This document shows positions 1 to 6,393 of a stretch of 16,482 nucleotides of DNA, piece by piece (position 1 is the first letter of the stretch; the number at the start of each line of letters is the position of its first letter). The notes under the pieces are model-generated. The model did not search any database, was not told the DNA's origin, and saw nothing but the letters and a program-made list of their open reading frames with translations. The position numbers and the translations under genes were made by a program. The DNA comes from Acidobacteriota bacterium (GTDB lineage: Bacteria > Acidobacteriota > Terriglobia > UBA7540). The DNA is taken from the NCBI GenBank assembly GCA_021828225.1, contig JAKASH010000013.1:1-16482 (forward strand), given 5' to 3'.

Positions 1-62
1 TGAATCGAGAGGTTCACGTCCGGATGTGTAGGGGACTCGGGGTGAAAATCCCCGGGTCTACC
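1..62 (+). mobile_element. 3' end of a group II intron (domain V remainder and domain VI)
   Basis: The window opens inside a domain V-like hairpin: TGAATC, a GAGA tetraloop, then GGTTCA (1-16), followed by CGTCCGG, whose partner would lie upstream of the window. A domain VI-like stem follows: GACTCGGGG (about 34-42) pairs with CCCCGGGTC (about 50-58) around a TGAAAA loop, with a candidate bulged branch-point A at 60. This arrangement matches the 3' terminus of bacterial group II introns as I know them. The intron-encoded reverse transcriptase would lie to the left, outside the window. The exact 3' splice boundary (about 60-62) is uncertain. The sequence just downstream reads as transposase coding sequence, so the intron seems to sit inside an insertion sequence. 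Confidence 0.72.
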
Positions 63-197
63 TGGCGGGCGCAGGTGCAGGTCTCGGTCCGCCGCGTGGT
101 GATCCATCTTCCCGCCTCGTTCCCTTATCAGAGCAGCTTCCGCCAGATCGCCCTCCGCTTCGGCGCTTGGAGCGGATATCCTCGCAACTTTTCCTGA
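63..197 (+). pseudogene. C-terminal fragment of a DDE transposase (IS1380/IS4-like)
   Basis: Reading in frame from 63, about 44 codons run to a TGA at 195-197. They include SVRRVVIHLPASFPYQSSF (84-140), which resembles the last segment of IS1380-type DDE transposases: a basic SVRR strand, a hydrophobic strand, a YPYQ-like turn and a final amphipathic helix. No catalytic residue is included, because the rest of the gene would lie left of the group II intron. The start shown is only where recognisable coding sequence follows the intron end. Family assignment rests on recalled similarity over a short stretch, so the exact IS family is uncertain. No terminal inverted repeat could be defined. Confidence 0.45.
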
Positions 198-362
198 CCC
201 GATTCTGAAAAATCCCTTCGGCAGCACCGCCGCAAGGCGATCGTGTCTTCGAAAAACGCCGCATCCTTATCCCAACTGGACCAGGAACGACAGAGACGGC
301 TCCCCGAACCTCCGATCGACCCTGAAGCGTCGCTTCAAGCAGCCCAAACAGGTCCGAATTGA
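198..362. other. GC-rich spacer without a recognisable gene
   Basis: Between the transposase stop and the low-GC pseudogene lies about 165 bp with nothing recognised. The same frame stays open from 198 to a TGA at 360-362 and would encode a Gln/Arg/Pro-rich peptide with no familiar motif. The minus strand is also open here, as often happens in GC-rich DNA. It may contain the right end of the insertion sequence and the junction to the truncated gene, but I cannot place that junction. Confidence 0.4.
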
Positions 363-983
363 CTTTCGCACCCCCGTTCACGAATAAAGCCGGCTAACAT
401 CACCGATTTTTTCAAGACACCGCTTACTGTATATAAGAACAAACTCATAGACGAATATATTGGGTTGAGATTCGGTATGAATTACGCATCCTTTCAAAAG
501 GCTGTAGCTAATAAGGGCGTACCCGAAAAAAATGCTAATCAGACCTTCGAAGAAGTCACCAGTCTCAATTTGGATTGTTGGCTGCTAATCTGCGCATTTG
601 TCGCCAACCGTGCTTATATATTCAAAACAGGCGGAGACGGTTCATTTGAAGCGTGTGAGAACTTCGCTGCTATTGGGTCAGGAACTTTAATAGCAGAAGG
701 CGCTTTCTACCAACGGGAGCACGATTCAAACTTGCCAGTTAGTCACGCTTTGTACCATGTGTTTGAGGCGATGAAAGTGGGGTCTATAGCTCCCGGTGTT
801 GGTAAAGAACATACCATCGATATCCTGTACCCTCCTGGGGAAAAATCCGATGAGGTTTATAGCGAAGTCCTGAGTACGAAAGGTATTAGCTTTATGGAGC
901 AGCAATTTGCCAAGCTGGGGCCAAAGAAATTCTTAAGGTTCGCAAGGTTGCCAAAGGGAACACTTGAAAAGGATTTTGACTGA
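363..983 (+). pseudogene. 5'-truncated Ntn-hydrolase / proteasome-fold protein
   Basis: The frame is open from just after a TGA (360-362) to the TGA at 981-983. From about codon 393 it reads as a convincing protein: a helix-rich VYKNKLIDEYIG region, then NFAAIGSG (about 661-684), YQREH (709-723) and APGVGKEH (790-813). These fit the second half of a bacterial protein family related to proteasome beta subunits and HslV. The first ~90 residues, which should carry the N-terminal Thr/Ser nucleophile, are missing, so an active peptidase is not expected. Possible internal starts are TTG 465 or ATG 477, but the homology-like sequence extends upstream of both, which argues for truncation. The sequence is clearly more AT-rich than the genes around it, suggesting separate origin. 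It directly abuts the mobile-element remnants. Confidence 0.6.
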
Positions 984-1103
984 CCGGTCTTTGTCCCGCT
1001 AGCAACACACAATCAGGACACTACCCGGAATTTGATCCGGCCGCGAAACCGCTCAGAGCGCAGCGGAAGGCCGCCCGGCGCCGGATTTTGTTTGACCAAG
1101 AAC

Positions 1104-1122
1104 CGGCGGTCGCAGACCGCCG
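1104..1122 (-). repeat. GTAGC-headed palindrome (copy 1)
   Basis: A perfect 8-bp stem, CGGCGGTC (1104-1111) and GACCGCCG (1115-1122), encloses a GCA loop. CTACC follows, so on the minus strand it reads GGTAG then the hairpin. It lies 26 bp beyond the stop of the minus-strand PLP enzyme, between convergent genes. Similar GTAGC-plus-hairpin units recur at least six more times in the window. There is no U-tract, so I treat it as a repeat rather than a classic terminator. Confidence 0.6.
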
Positions 1123-1147
1123 CTACCACTTTATTTCGTAATTCTTA

Positions 1148-2242
1148 TCAGCGGACTTTGCCGCGCGCGGCCACTTTCCAGGCACCCTCGACCTGGCCGT
1201 TGCGGAGAAGAAAAACCTCGTCGTGCATGTTGACGCAGGCGCAGACGTGGTTGGGAATCACGGTGACGATTTCGCCCACGTGAAAGCGATGTGAGGACTG
1301 AGTGATATCAAGGTACCCGTGCTCCTCGTTGAGTTTGATCACGGGAGCATCCGGCGCTTCGACCACGTACCCGTTTCCTTTGGCGGGGCCTGAGCCCAGG
1401 CTGTCGGACGACAGCGTCTTGGAGCCGGCGTCGATCATCGCCCGCCCGGGAACCGCCGTTGAAACCACTGTTGTCACCACGCGGGCGGCACAGTCTTCCA
1501 ATTTGCATGCGCCCTGATAATAGGTGTTCAGGTCGTTGTAGGCGTAAGTTCCGGGGCGGATTTCCGTCAGGCCGTGAATCTCATGCGACATGAACGCCGA
1601 GGGCGTGGAACCTCCGGAAACGATTTCCACTTCCATGCCGGCTTTGCGAAACGGCTCGAGGGCTTGCTCGAATCGCCCGGCCACCCGCTTCACTTCTTTC
1701 TCACGATCAGCTTCCGTGCCCCAGATGTTTCCCGGAAAGGTCATGAGCCCCCGGAATTTCAGCCCCGGCATCTTTGCGATTTTCCGGGCCAGTTCAAGGC
1801 ATTCAGGACCCGGCTGCACGCCGCAGCGGTGAAGCCCTGCATCGAATTCCACCAGCACGCCAACGGTTGCGCCGGCGGCATGGGCGGCTTGTGACAGTCC
1901 CTCGGCCGTGGCCTCGTTATCCAGCGAGAGCAGCAGGCTGCGCTCGCGGGCCAGGGCTGCAAGCCGGCGGAGCTTTTCGTCACCCCAGATGGGATAGGCT
2001 ACAAGAATCTCATCCAGGCCCGCCGTGGCCATCACCTCGGCCTCGCCCACTTTTGCGACGGTCAGACCGACCGCGCCGCGTTCCATCTGCATGTGGGCGA
2101 CTTCCGGCGTCTTGTGAGTTTTGGTATGGGGCCGCAGCCCCAGTCCGTGCTCGCGGCAGTAAGCAGCCATCCTTTCGAGGTTGCGTTCGAGGATGTCCAG
2201 ATCGATTGTCAGAGCGGGTGTTGACAGTTCCTGATAGTTCAT
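1148..2242 (-). CDS. PLP-dependent D-threonine aldolase / D-serine dehydratase family enzyme
   Basis: A 364-aa enzyme with an alanine-racemase-type (fold-type III) TIM barrel and a C-terminal beta domain. The PLP-lysine motif RPHTKTHK is at residues 37-44 (Lys41 is the likely Schiff-base residue), and GGSTPS, a phosphate-binding-like loop, lies mid-protein. Near the C terminus NHVC supplies His332 and Cys334. Members of this family use a His-x-Cys or His-x-Asp pair to bind a divalent metal: Cys is described for eukaryotic D-serine dehydratases, Asp for D-threonine aldolase. The His-Cys pair therefore leans toward dehydratase (D-serine to pyruvate and ammonia via an enamine), but aldolase activity on D-3-hydroxy amino acids is not excluded. 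It is the last gene of a minus-strand operon, with its ATG only 7 bp after the ridA stop and no strong ribosome-binding site of its own, consistent with translational coupling. Confidence 0.85.
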   Translation of the reverse strand: MNYQELSTPALTIDLDILERNLERMAAYCREHGLGLRPHTKTHKTPEVAHMQMERGAVGLTVAKVGEAEVMATAGLDEILVAYPIWGDEKLRRLAALARERSLLLSLDNEATAEGLSQAAHAAGATVGVLVEFDAGLHRCGVQPGPECLELARKIAKMPGLKFRGLMTFPGNIWGTEADREKEVKRVAGRFEQALEPFRKAGMEVEIVSGGSTPSAFMSHEIHGLTEIRPGTYAYNDLNTYYQGACKLEDCAARVVTTVVSTAVPGRAMIDAGSKTLSSDSLGSGPAKGNGYVVEAPDAPVIKLNEEHGYLDITQSSHRFHVGEIVTVIPNHVCACVNMHDEVFLLRNGQVEGAWKVAARGKVR

Positions 2243-2249
2243 AAATCAA

Positions 2250-2642
2250 TCACTTTCGTTTGCGGGATTTGCTGACCTGGGCGATGCAGTCGATTTCGAC
2301 TTTGATTTTCGGCAAGCTAACGCCGACGGTTGTGCGGGCCGGGGGATCTTTGGGAAAGAACTCCGCGTAGACCTCGTTCATGGCCGCGAAATTCTTCATG
2401 TCGGAAAGGAAAACTCCAACCCGGACGACGTCTTTCATCGAACTTCCGGCGCTCTCAAGAATTGCCTTGATGTTTTCGAGCGTGCGCCGGGTTTCAGCGC
2501 GGACATCTCCGAGTTCGAACTCATTTGTTTGGGGATTAATCGCCGCCTGGCCGGCGACGAAAACGAAGCCGTCCGCAATGATGGCCGGAGAGTAAGGGCC
2601 GCGAGGCTGGGGTGCTTTCTTGCTTTTAACGACTTTGCGCAT
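2250..2642 (-). CDS. ridA: RidA (YjgF/YER057c/UK114) enamine/imine deaminase
   Basis: A 130-aa protein of usual family length. RidA hydrolyses reactive 2-aminoacrylate and related imines, made by PLP-dependent serine/threonine dehydratases, to keto acids and ammonia in the cytoplasm. Visible signatures are GPYSPA (15-20), VAGQ (29-32), and the C-terminal block around PARTTVGVSLPKIKVEID. This includes Arg103, equivalent to the catalytic Arg105 of enteric RidA, and Glu116. The arginine is present, so true deaminase activity is expected. The start is fixed by AGGAG about 6 nt upstream of the ATG at 2642. The C-terminal tail is basic (SKSRKRK). It sits between an SDR gene (71 bp upstream) and a D-serine dehydratase-like gene (7 bp downstream), a sensible partnership if the latter releases aminoacrylate. 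Confidence 0.93.
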   Translation of the reverse strand: MRKVVKSKKAPQPRGPYSPAIIADGFVFVAGQAAINPQTNEFELGDVRAETRRTLENIKAILESAGSSMKDVVRVGVFLSDMKNFAAMNEVYAEFFPKDPPARTTVGVSLPKIKVEIDCIAQVSKSRKRK

Positions 2643-2713
2643 TTGAACTCCTGTTGTTAGAGATAACGGCTGTCGCCGAATTTTCGAAAGCTTACAAATC
2701 CGAAGGCGGCATC

Positions 2714-3475
2714 TCAGGCCAACTGTCCGCCGTCGACAAACATCAGGATTCCGTTGACGTAGTCCGCGTCCGAGGACGCCAGGAAAGCGGCCGGCCCGGC
2801 AATGTCTTCAGGCTCGCCGAGACGCCCTGCGGGAATCAGATCCTTGTACTTGCTCATGAATTTCTTGTCTTTCACGATGGGAGCCGTGAGGCGCGTCCGG
2901 ATGAGGCCCGGCCCGATCGCGTTGGAGTTGATCCCGTGCGGTCCCAATTCCCGCGCCAGAGTCTTGGCCAGCAGGAAAAGTCCGGCCTTGGAGGCGTTAT
3001 AAGGAGCCAGTTCGGCTTCTGCGTCCCAACTGTTGGTGGACGCCATAAAGACCATTTTGCCCTTGTGCCTGCGAATCATGTGCGGCGCCACTTCGCGGGC
3101 TGTAAGGAAGGCGCCTTTCAGATTGATGTCCATGATCCAGTCCCAGTGTTTTTCATCGGTTTCTGTGAAGGGCACCAGCTTGCCGACTCCGGCCACGTAC
3201 ATCAGGATGTCGATCTGATTCTGCCAGCGCATCGTCTGCGCCACCATCCGCTGCACCTGGCGCTTTTGGCGGACATCGCACGCGACGGTCCGAACGGAGC
3301 CGCCTTCCCGCGTGATTTCGCGTTCCGTGCGTGCCATCATGGTGCGGTCGACATCGCCAATCATCACGTGAGCACCTTCCCTCGCCAGGCGGACGGCGAT
3401 CCCTTTACCGATTCCTTGCGCACCTCCCACAACCAAAGCGCATTGGCCGCGAAACCGATCTGCAATAAAATCCAT
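2714..3475 (-). CDS. Short-chain dehydrogenase/reductase (classical SDR)
   Basis: A 253-aa cytoplasmic NAD(P)-dependent oxidoreductase with a Rossmann fold. Features in order: the cofactor motif GGAQGIG (17-23); an acidic Asp41 at the end of strand 2, which favours NAD(H) over NADP(H); VAG (94-96) in place of NNAG; Asn118 (DINLKG); catalytic Ser146, Tyr159 and Lys163 (YNASK); and the PG region after strand 6. It resembles FabG-type and sugar/alcohol dehydrogenase SDRs. The substrate cannot be read from sequence. An upstream TTG at 3487 is possible, but it directly abuts the AAGGAG at 3488-3493, so the ATG at 3475 is preferred. It is the first gene of a minus-strand operon with ridA and the PLP enzyme, so a hydroxy-acid or hydroxy-amino-acid substrate is plausible but unproven. 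Confidence 0.9.
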   Translation of the reverse strand: MDFIADRFRGQCALVVGGAQGIGKGIAVRLAREGAHVMIGDVDRTMMARTEREITREGGSVRTVACDVRQKRQVQRMVAQTMRWQNQIDILMYVAGVGKLVPFTETDEKHWDWIMDINLKGAFLTAREVAPHMIRRHKGKMVFMASTNSWDAEAELAPYNASKAGLFLLAKTLARELGPHGINSNAIGPGLIRTRLTAPIVKDKKFMSKYKDLIPAGRLGEPEDIAGPAAFLASSDADYVNGILMFVDGGQLA

Positions 3476-3487
3476 GTTCGTTCCCAA

Positions 3488-3493
3488 CTCCTT
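3488..3493 (-). promoter_or_regulatory. Ribosome-binding site of the SDR gene
   Basis: AAGGAG on the minus strand, 12 nt before the ATG at 3475. It leaves no spacer for the alternative TTG at 3487, so it decides the start in favour of the ATG. The spacing is slightly long. Confidence 0.6.
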
Positions 3494-3549
3494 TGTTCTG
3501 ATCAGGGCTGACCCGGAAAAAGTTTGCTAGGTTCTTGAGGCAGTCTCCC

Positions 3550-3578
3550 AGTATAATGGCGCGCCACGCAGTCGTAAA
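3550..3578 (-). promoter_or_regulatory. Candidate sigma-70-type promoter for the SDR-ridA-PLP enzyme operon
   Basis: On the minus strand a -35-like TTTACG (3578-3573, 4/6 match to TTGACA), a 17-bp spacer and a -10-like TATACT (3555-3550, 5/6 match to TATAAT) stand about 75 bp upstream of the SDR start. Spacing is ideal. Experimental support is absent, and chance matches of this quality do occur. Confidence 0.45.
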
Positions 3579-3625
3579 GCTTTTGAGTGTTTGGCATAAA
3601 GGCGGGCTGGCTGGAATTTGTAGCT

Positions 3626-3647
3626 CAGGGCCCGCATTCTGGCCCTG
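3626..3647 (+). repeat. GTAGC-headed palindrome (copy 2)
   Basis: TTTGTAGCT precedes a 7-bp perfect stem, CAGGGCC (3626-3632) and GGCCCTG (3641-3647), with an 8-nt loop. It lies in the intergenic stretch between the divergent SDR and permease genes and belongs to the same head-plus-hairpin class as the other copies, although the stem sequence differs. Confidence 0.5.
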
Positions 3648-3697
3648 CGCAGTTGCCCAGGGTTTGTACAATCAAACCGTGTCGCGGTCACTGTAGC

Positions 3698-3716
3698 GCC
3701 GGGCTTTATGCCCGGC
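3698..3716 (+). repeat. GTAGC-headed palindrome (copy 3)
   Basis: TGTAGC leads into a 7-bp perfect stem, GCCGGGC (3698-3704) and GCCCGGC (3710-3716), with loop TTTAT. It is the second of a cluster of palindromes within 3600-3810. Confidence 0.6.
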
Positions 3717-3729
3717 ATGCAGGGTAGTC

Positions 3730-3757
3730 ACGGTTAAACCGCAGTTGGGTTAACCGT
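3730..3757. repeat. Inverted repeat ACGGTTAA / TTAACCGT
   Basis: An 8-bp perfect inverted repeat (3730-3737 and 3750-3757) with a 12-nt loop, bracketed by GTAGTC on the left and GTAGG on the right. It sits between two GTAGC palindromes and is probably a diverged member of the same family. Confidence 0.45.
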
Positions 3758-3778
3758 AGGTTCTTCAAGAGAAAATGC

Positions 3779-3809
3779 CCACGGTCAGCCCTTTGAGCGC
3801 TGACCGTGG
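3779..3809 (-). repeat. GTAGC-headed palindrome (copy 4), 11-bp stem
   Basis: A perfect 11-bp stem, CCACGGTCAGC (3779-3789) and GCTGACCGTGG (3799-3809), with a 9-nt loop. CTACC follows, so the minus strand reads GGTAG then the hairpin. It is one of the most stable hairpins in the window and lies about 80 bp upstream of the permease ATG. Confidence 0.65.
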
Positions 3810-3829
3810 CTACCAGGCCTATCGCGTGA

Positions 3830-3875
3830 TTCAAGGCAAGAACCGCAGCGTTAGAAGGCGAACGTCGCGGTACAA
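3830..3875 (+). repeat. Left copy of a ~45-bp inverted repeat flanking the permease gene
   Basis: Begins TTCAAGGCAAGAA, then CGC, a 9-nt variable stretch, AGGCGAACG, CGCG and TACAA. The reverse complement of 5243-5286 carries the same blocks in the same order with only three substitutions plus the 7-9 nt variable stretch (34 block positions match by hand). This copy ends 11 bp before the permease ATG. Confidence 0.7.
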
Positions 3876-3886
3876 GGGCGGAAGGG

Positions 3887-5248
3887 ATGAATTCGAAATT
3901 TAACAACATTTCGCAGCAGTCCGAAGTGCGGACCCTGCCGCGGGAGATCGGGATCCTGGGTTCCACGGCGATCGTCGTCGGGACCATCATCGGGTCCGGA
4001 ATTTTCCTGGTCCCGCACAATGTCGCTCTGCAGGTCGGAAGCGTCTTCAGCCTCTACCTGGTCTGGATTGTGGGCGGGGCGCTGGCGCTGGCGGGCGCGC
4101 TTTCGCTGGCGGAACTGGGCGCGGCCATGCCGGAGGCGGGCGGCATCTATGTCTACCTGCGCGAAGCTTACGGCAAGCTGTTCGCTTTTCTTTATGGCTG
4201 GGGATCGCTGCTGGTGATTGACGCCGGCTCCGCCGCCACGCTGGCTGTTGCCTTCGGCATTTATGCCTCAGCTTTCTTTCCGCTTACGCCGATTGACCAG
4301 AAATTGCTCGGCGCGGTTGTGATTGCCGTGCTCACGCTGATCAACATCCTGGGCGTTCGCAAAGGCACAGCGGTTCAGACCATCTTCACTATCGCCAAGC
4401 TGGGCGGGCTGGCGATCATTATCGGCTGCGCAATCTTTCTGCCTCCGCTGGCACCGGCGGTTGCGTCTCATCCGCTGCCGACGCCGCACACCACGCTGAG
4501 TTCCTTTGGCGTGGCGCTGGTCGGAGTGCTGTGGGCCTACCAAGGCTGGCATCAGCTTTCCTACACGGCCGGCGAGGTCAAGAATCCCTCGCGGGCGCTT
4601 CCGATCGGTTTTTTCCTTGGAACATCGATCATCGTCGTTGTTTATCTCGCCGCCAATGCGGCTTATCTGCACGTCCTGCCGCTGTCGGTCCTGGCCGAGC
4701 ACCAGCGCGTGGCGGCAACGGCCATGCAGTTCCTGATCGGCCCCCGGGGATCGCGATTTGTTTCGGCGCTGATCCTCTGCTCAATTTTCGGCGCCTTGAA
4801 CGGAACCATCCTGACCGCGCCGCGCGTCTATTACGCGATGGCGAAGGATGGAGTGTTCTTCCGGATCGTCTCTCGCGTTCATCCCAAGTACCAGACGCCC
4901 GCCACCGCCCTCGTCGTGCTGGGTGCATGGTCCACGCTGCTGGCTGTAAGCGGATCGTTTGAAGAGCTTTACACCTACGTGATCTTTGCCATGTGGATCT
5001 TTTCCGCAGCGGCAATTGCCGGGGTGATCATTCTGCGCCGTCGCCTGCCTGATCTTCACCGTCCCTACCTCGTCTGGGGATACCCGGTACTGCCCATTGT
5101 TTTTATCTTTGCCTCCCTGGCCATTGTCGCCAACACCCTGATCACCAAGCCGCTTGAGTCCGTTCTGGGATTGGCGATTGTCCTGGCCGGGATCCCGCTC
5201 TACTTCATGTGGCGGCATTGGAGCGGGGCAGCCAACCCGCCGTTGTAG
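3887..5248 (+). CDS. APC-superfamily amino-acid permease
   Basis: A 453-aa inner-membrane transporter with about 12 hydrophobic segments. The N-terminal helix carries the APC signature GSGIF (36-40), the unwound TM1 substrate-binding motif, preceded by VVGTIIG. The ELGAAMPEAGG segment after TM2 is also characteristic of LAT/basic-amino-acid-type transporters, which use uptake or exchange of amino acids. The specific substrate cannot be told. The ATG at 3887 follows a purine-rich GGAAGGG at very short spacing, so initiation is probably weak. The stop codon TAG (5246-5248) lies inside the right copy of the inverted repeat that flanks the gene. The divergent neighbour operon handles amino-acid-like substrates, so a link is possible but not shown. 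Confidence 0.9.
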   Translation: MNSKFNNISQQSEVRTLPREIGILGSTAIVVGTIIGSGIFLVPHNVALQVGSVFSLYLVWIVGGALALAGALSLAELGAAMPEAGGIYVYLREAYGKLFAFLYGWGSLLVIDAGSAATLAVAFGIYASAFFPLTPIDQKLLGAVVIAVLTLINILGVRKGTAVQTIFTIAKLGGLAIIIGCAIFLPPLAPAVASHPLPTPHTTLSSFGVALVGVLWAYQGWHQLSYTAGEVKNPSRALPIGFFLGTSIIVVVYLAANAAYLHVLPLSVLAEHQRVAATAMQFLIGPRGSRFVSALILCSIFGALNGTILTAPRVYYAMAKDGVFFRIVSRVHPKYQTPATALVVLGAWSTLLAVSGSFEELYTYVIFAMWIFSAAAIAGVIILRRRLPDLHRPYLVWGYPVLPIVFIFASLAIVANTLITKPLESVLGLAIVLAGIPLYFMWRHWSGAANPPL

Positions 5249-5286
5249 CGCGGCGTTCGCCTTTTTCAAGCGATTCTTGCCTTGAA
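5243..5286 (-). repeat. Right copy of the inverted repeat flanking the permease gene
   Basis: Starts TTGTAGCGCGG on the plus strand and ends TTCTTGCCTTGAA. It is the inverted counterpart of 3830-3875. It overlaps the permease stop codon, so the last coding bases were either supplied or conserved by the repeat. The TTGTAGC head links it to the GTAGC palindrome family. Confidence 0.7.
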
Positions 5287-5615
5287 CCATGCGAAGAGCC
5301 GCAGGGCCGGAAAGCGGGCTCTGCTACAAATTCTTGCGTTGAAGCACTCGAAAGAAGTCCACATCAGAATTCTGTGCGCGTGCCGGCCGCGAATAGCTTC
5401 CGGAAGCCTCTCGGGTTGTAAGTTGCTCATGATATGGAGATTGCGAAGTAACATCTTATTCTTCACTGCCGGCGGGAAGGGAACAGATTGTGATTTGGCT
5501 CACTATTGTCTGTGAGACATGTCACTGGCGGCTGAGAAGTTGTGCTGCAAGATTATTGGCAATCAGGTCGTGTGACAAAAGTAATTGAAATCACCGCGTG
5601 CACGAGCAATGCGTT
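5249..5615. other. Intergenic region: repeats, then the control region of the first GbsR-like gene
   Basis: No gene is supported in this ~370 bp. The left part holds the remainder of the inverted-repeat copy and an imperfect direct repeat of about 27 bp with a 57-bp period, whose two copies start ATTCTTGC at 5273 and 5330. GCTACAA at 5323-5329 is the inverse of TTGTAGC at 5243-5249, so the intervening segment is itself bounded by short inverted ends. The right part (from 5489) holds the tandem operator pair described separately. Confidence 0.55.
5489..5526 (+). promoter_or_regulatory. Tandem TGTGA-N6-TCAC operator pair upstream of GbsR-like gene 1
   Basis: Two palindromes of the same design: TGTGA-TTTGGC-TCACT (5489-5504) and TGTGA-GACATG-TCACT (5511-5526). 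Their centres are exactly 22 bp apart, about two helical turns. The first starts 127 bp before the ATG at 5616. The half-sites match the consensus of CRP-type regulators (TGTGA-N6-TCACA). The binding protein could be a CRP/FNR-family factor or the adjacent regulator acting on its own promoter. Confidence 0.7.
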
Positions 5616-6137
5616 ATGACCATTACACCCAGCATTGAAAAATTCATAACCAGTTGGGCTGAAATGGCATGTAAATGGTCTGTGAATCGGACGGTTGCTG
5701 AAGTGCACGCACTTTTCTTCCTTTCTGCTGAACCTCTGAGCGCAGAGGACGTCTCTCACGCCCTGTCTGTTTCCCGTTCGAATGTGAGCGCAAGCCTGCG
5801 GGAACTTGAAGGCCTCGGCCTCATCAGGCCCGTCCACTTCCACGGCGATCGCAAGCTGCATTACGAAACCATCAAGAACCCCTGGGAGGCGTTTCGAATC
5901 ATTCTGGATGACCACAAGCGGCGGGTGATCGATCCGGCCCTCGCTACGTTCCAAGCTTGTCTCGAAGAACAGATGCGCATAGCTCCGGAAGATACTTACA
6001 CCGCCGAGCGCATGCGTGACGTTGTATCCTTCTTTTCCGCCATCATTCCTCTCTATCAGGAGCTTCGACGCCTTCCTAACGGTTCCATTCAGAAGCTCTT
6101 CAAGGTAACAGCCACAATCAGAGAACTCCTCGGCTAA
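5616..6137 (+). CDS. GbsR/MarR-family transcriptional regulator, paralogue 1
   Basis: A 173-aa DNA-binding protein. Residues about 25-90 form a winged helix-turn-helix: VNRTVAEVHALFFLS leads in, and AEDVSHALSVSRSNVSASL is the recognition region. A GDRK wing follows, then a helical C-terminal half suited to dimerisation. It resembles the GbsR/OpcR group of MarR-like repressors. A GTG at 5598 would extend the frame by six codons. The ATG at 5616 is chosen because the paralogue has the same length and both ATGs lie the same distance from their operator pairs. The gene stands upstream of a second copy and of the cytochrome/ACIII genes on the same strand, making it a candidate redox- or substrate-responsive regulator of them. 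The ligand is unknown; one cysteine in the C-terminal half (ACLEE) is shared by both paralogues. Confidence 0.85.
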   Translation: MTITPSIEKFITSWAEMACKWSVNRTVAEVHALFFLSAEPLSAEDVSHALSVSRSNVSASLRELEGLGLIRPVHFHGDRKLHYETIKNPWEAFRIILDDHKRRVIDPALATFQACLEEQMRIAPEDTYTAERMRDVVSFFSAIIPLYQELRRLPNGSIQKLFKVTATIRELLG

Positions 6138-6266
6138 GCAAACCAGGGCGTTGACAGGGTTAAAACCTTCGCTAAACGAGGTTGCGCAGGTCTCTGCCTA
6201 GATCAGTGGGCAGGCCAATGTTTTCATGCAGTTTCGGGCCAGTTAAGGTGGGCGTTCTGGCGAAAT

Positions 6267-6304
6267 AGTGACGCCGATCACAGAGGTGTGTGATACGGGT
6301 CACG
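6267..6304 (+). promoter_or_regulatory. Tandem TGTGA-N6-TCAC operator pair upstream of GbsR-like gene 2
   Basis: Two palindromes: AGTGA-CGCCGA-TCACA (6267-6282) and TGTGA-TACGGG-TCACG (6289-6304). Centre spacing is 22 bp, and the first site starts 127 bp before the ATG at 6394, both identical to the arrangement before paralogue 1. The six-base centres differ among all four sites while the half-sites are retained, as expected under selection for protein binding. Confidence 0.7.
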
Positions 6305-6311
6305 GCTTGAG

Positions 6312-6317
6312 TATAAT
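6312..6317 (+). promoter_or_regulatory. Candidate -10 element of GbsR-like gene 2
   Basis: A perfect TATAAT lies 7 bp downstream of the second palindrome. No good -35 hexamer is found 16-18 bp upstream, where the palindrome itself sits, so a bound regulator would overlap the -35 region. That geometry fits repression or activator-dependent transcription. Confidence 0.5.
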
Positions 6318-6393
6318 CGTATGTTGCAAAGTGGCCACTGTCGATTGTAATTACGGAAAGAACTGTAAGCACGATGAGTGCAGTAGTTTCGTT

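Noticed and set aside
58..381. Minus-strand open frame of 107 codons over the mobile-element scar
   Set aside because: It overlaps the intron domain VI and the transposase tail on the other strand, has Arg/Gly/Pro-rich composition typical of antisense GC-rich frames, and shows no recognisable motif.
2654..3511. Plus-strand open frame of 285 codons antisense to the SDR gene
   Set aside because: The minus strand carries a full SDR with all catalytic residues and a ribosome-binding site; the plus frame is a shadow.
5571..5595. Third possible TGTGA...TCACC palindrome before the first GbsR-like gene
   Set aside because: The half-sites are 15 bp apart instead of 6, and there is no equivalent before the second paralogue.
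6268..6393. 42-residue N-terminal extension of the second GbsR-like protein
   Set aside because: It lies over the operator pair and TATAAT, has no counterpart in the paralogue, and breaks the shared 127-bp operator-to-start distance.
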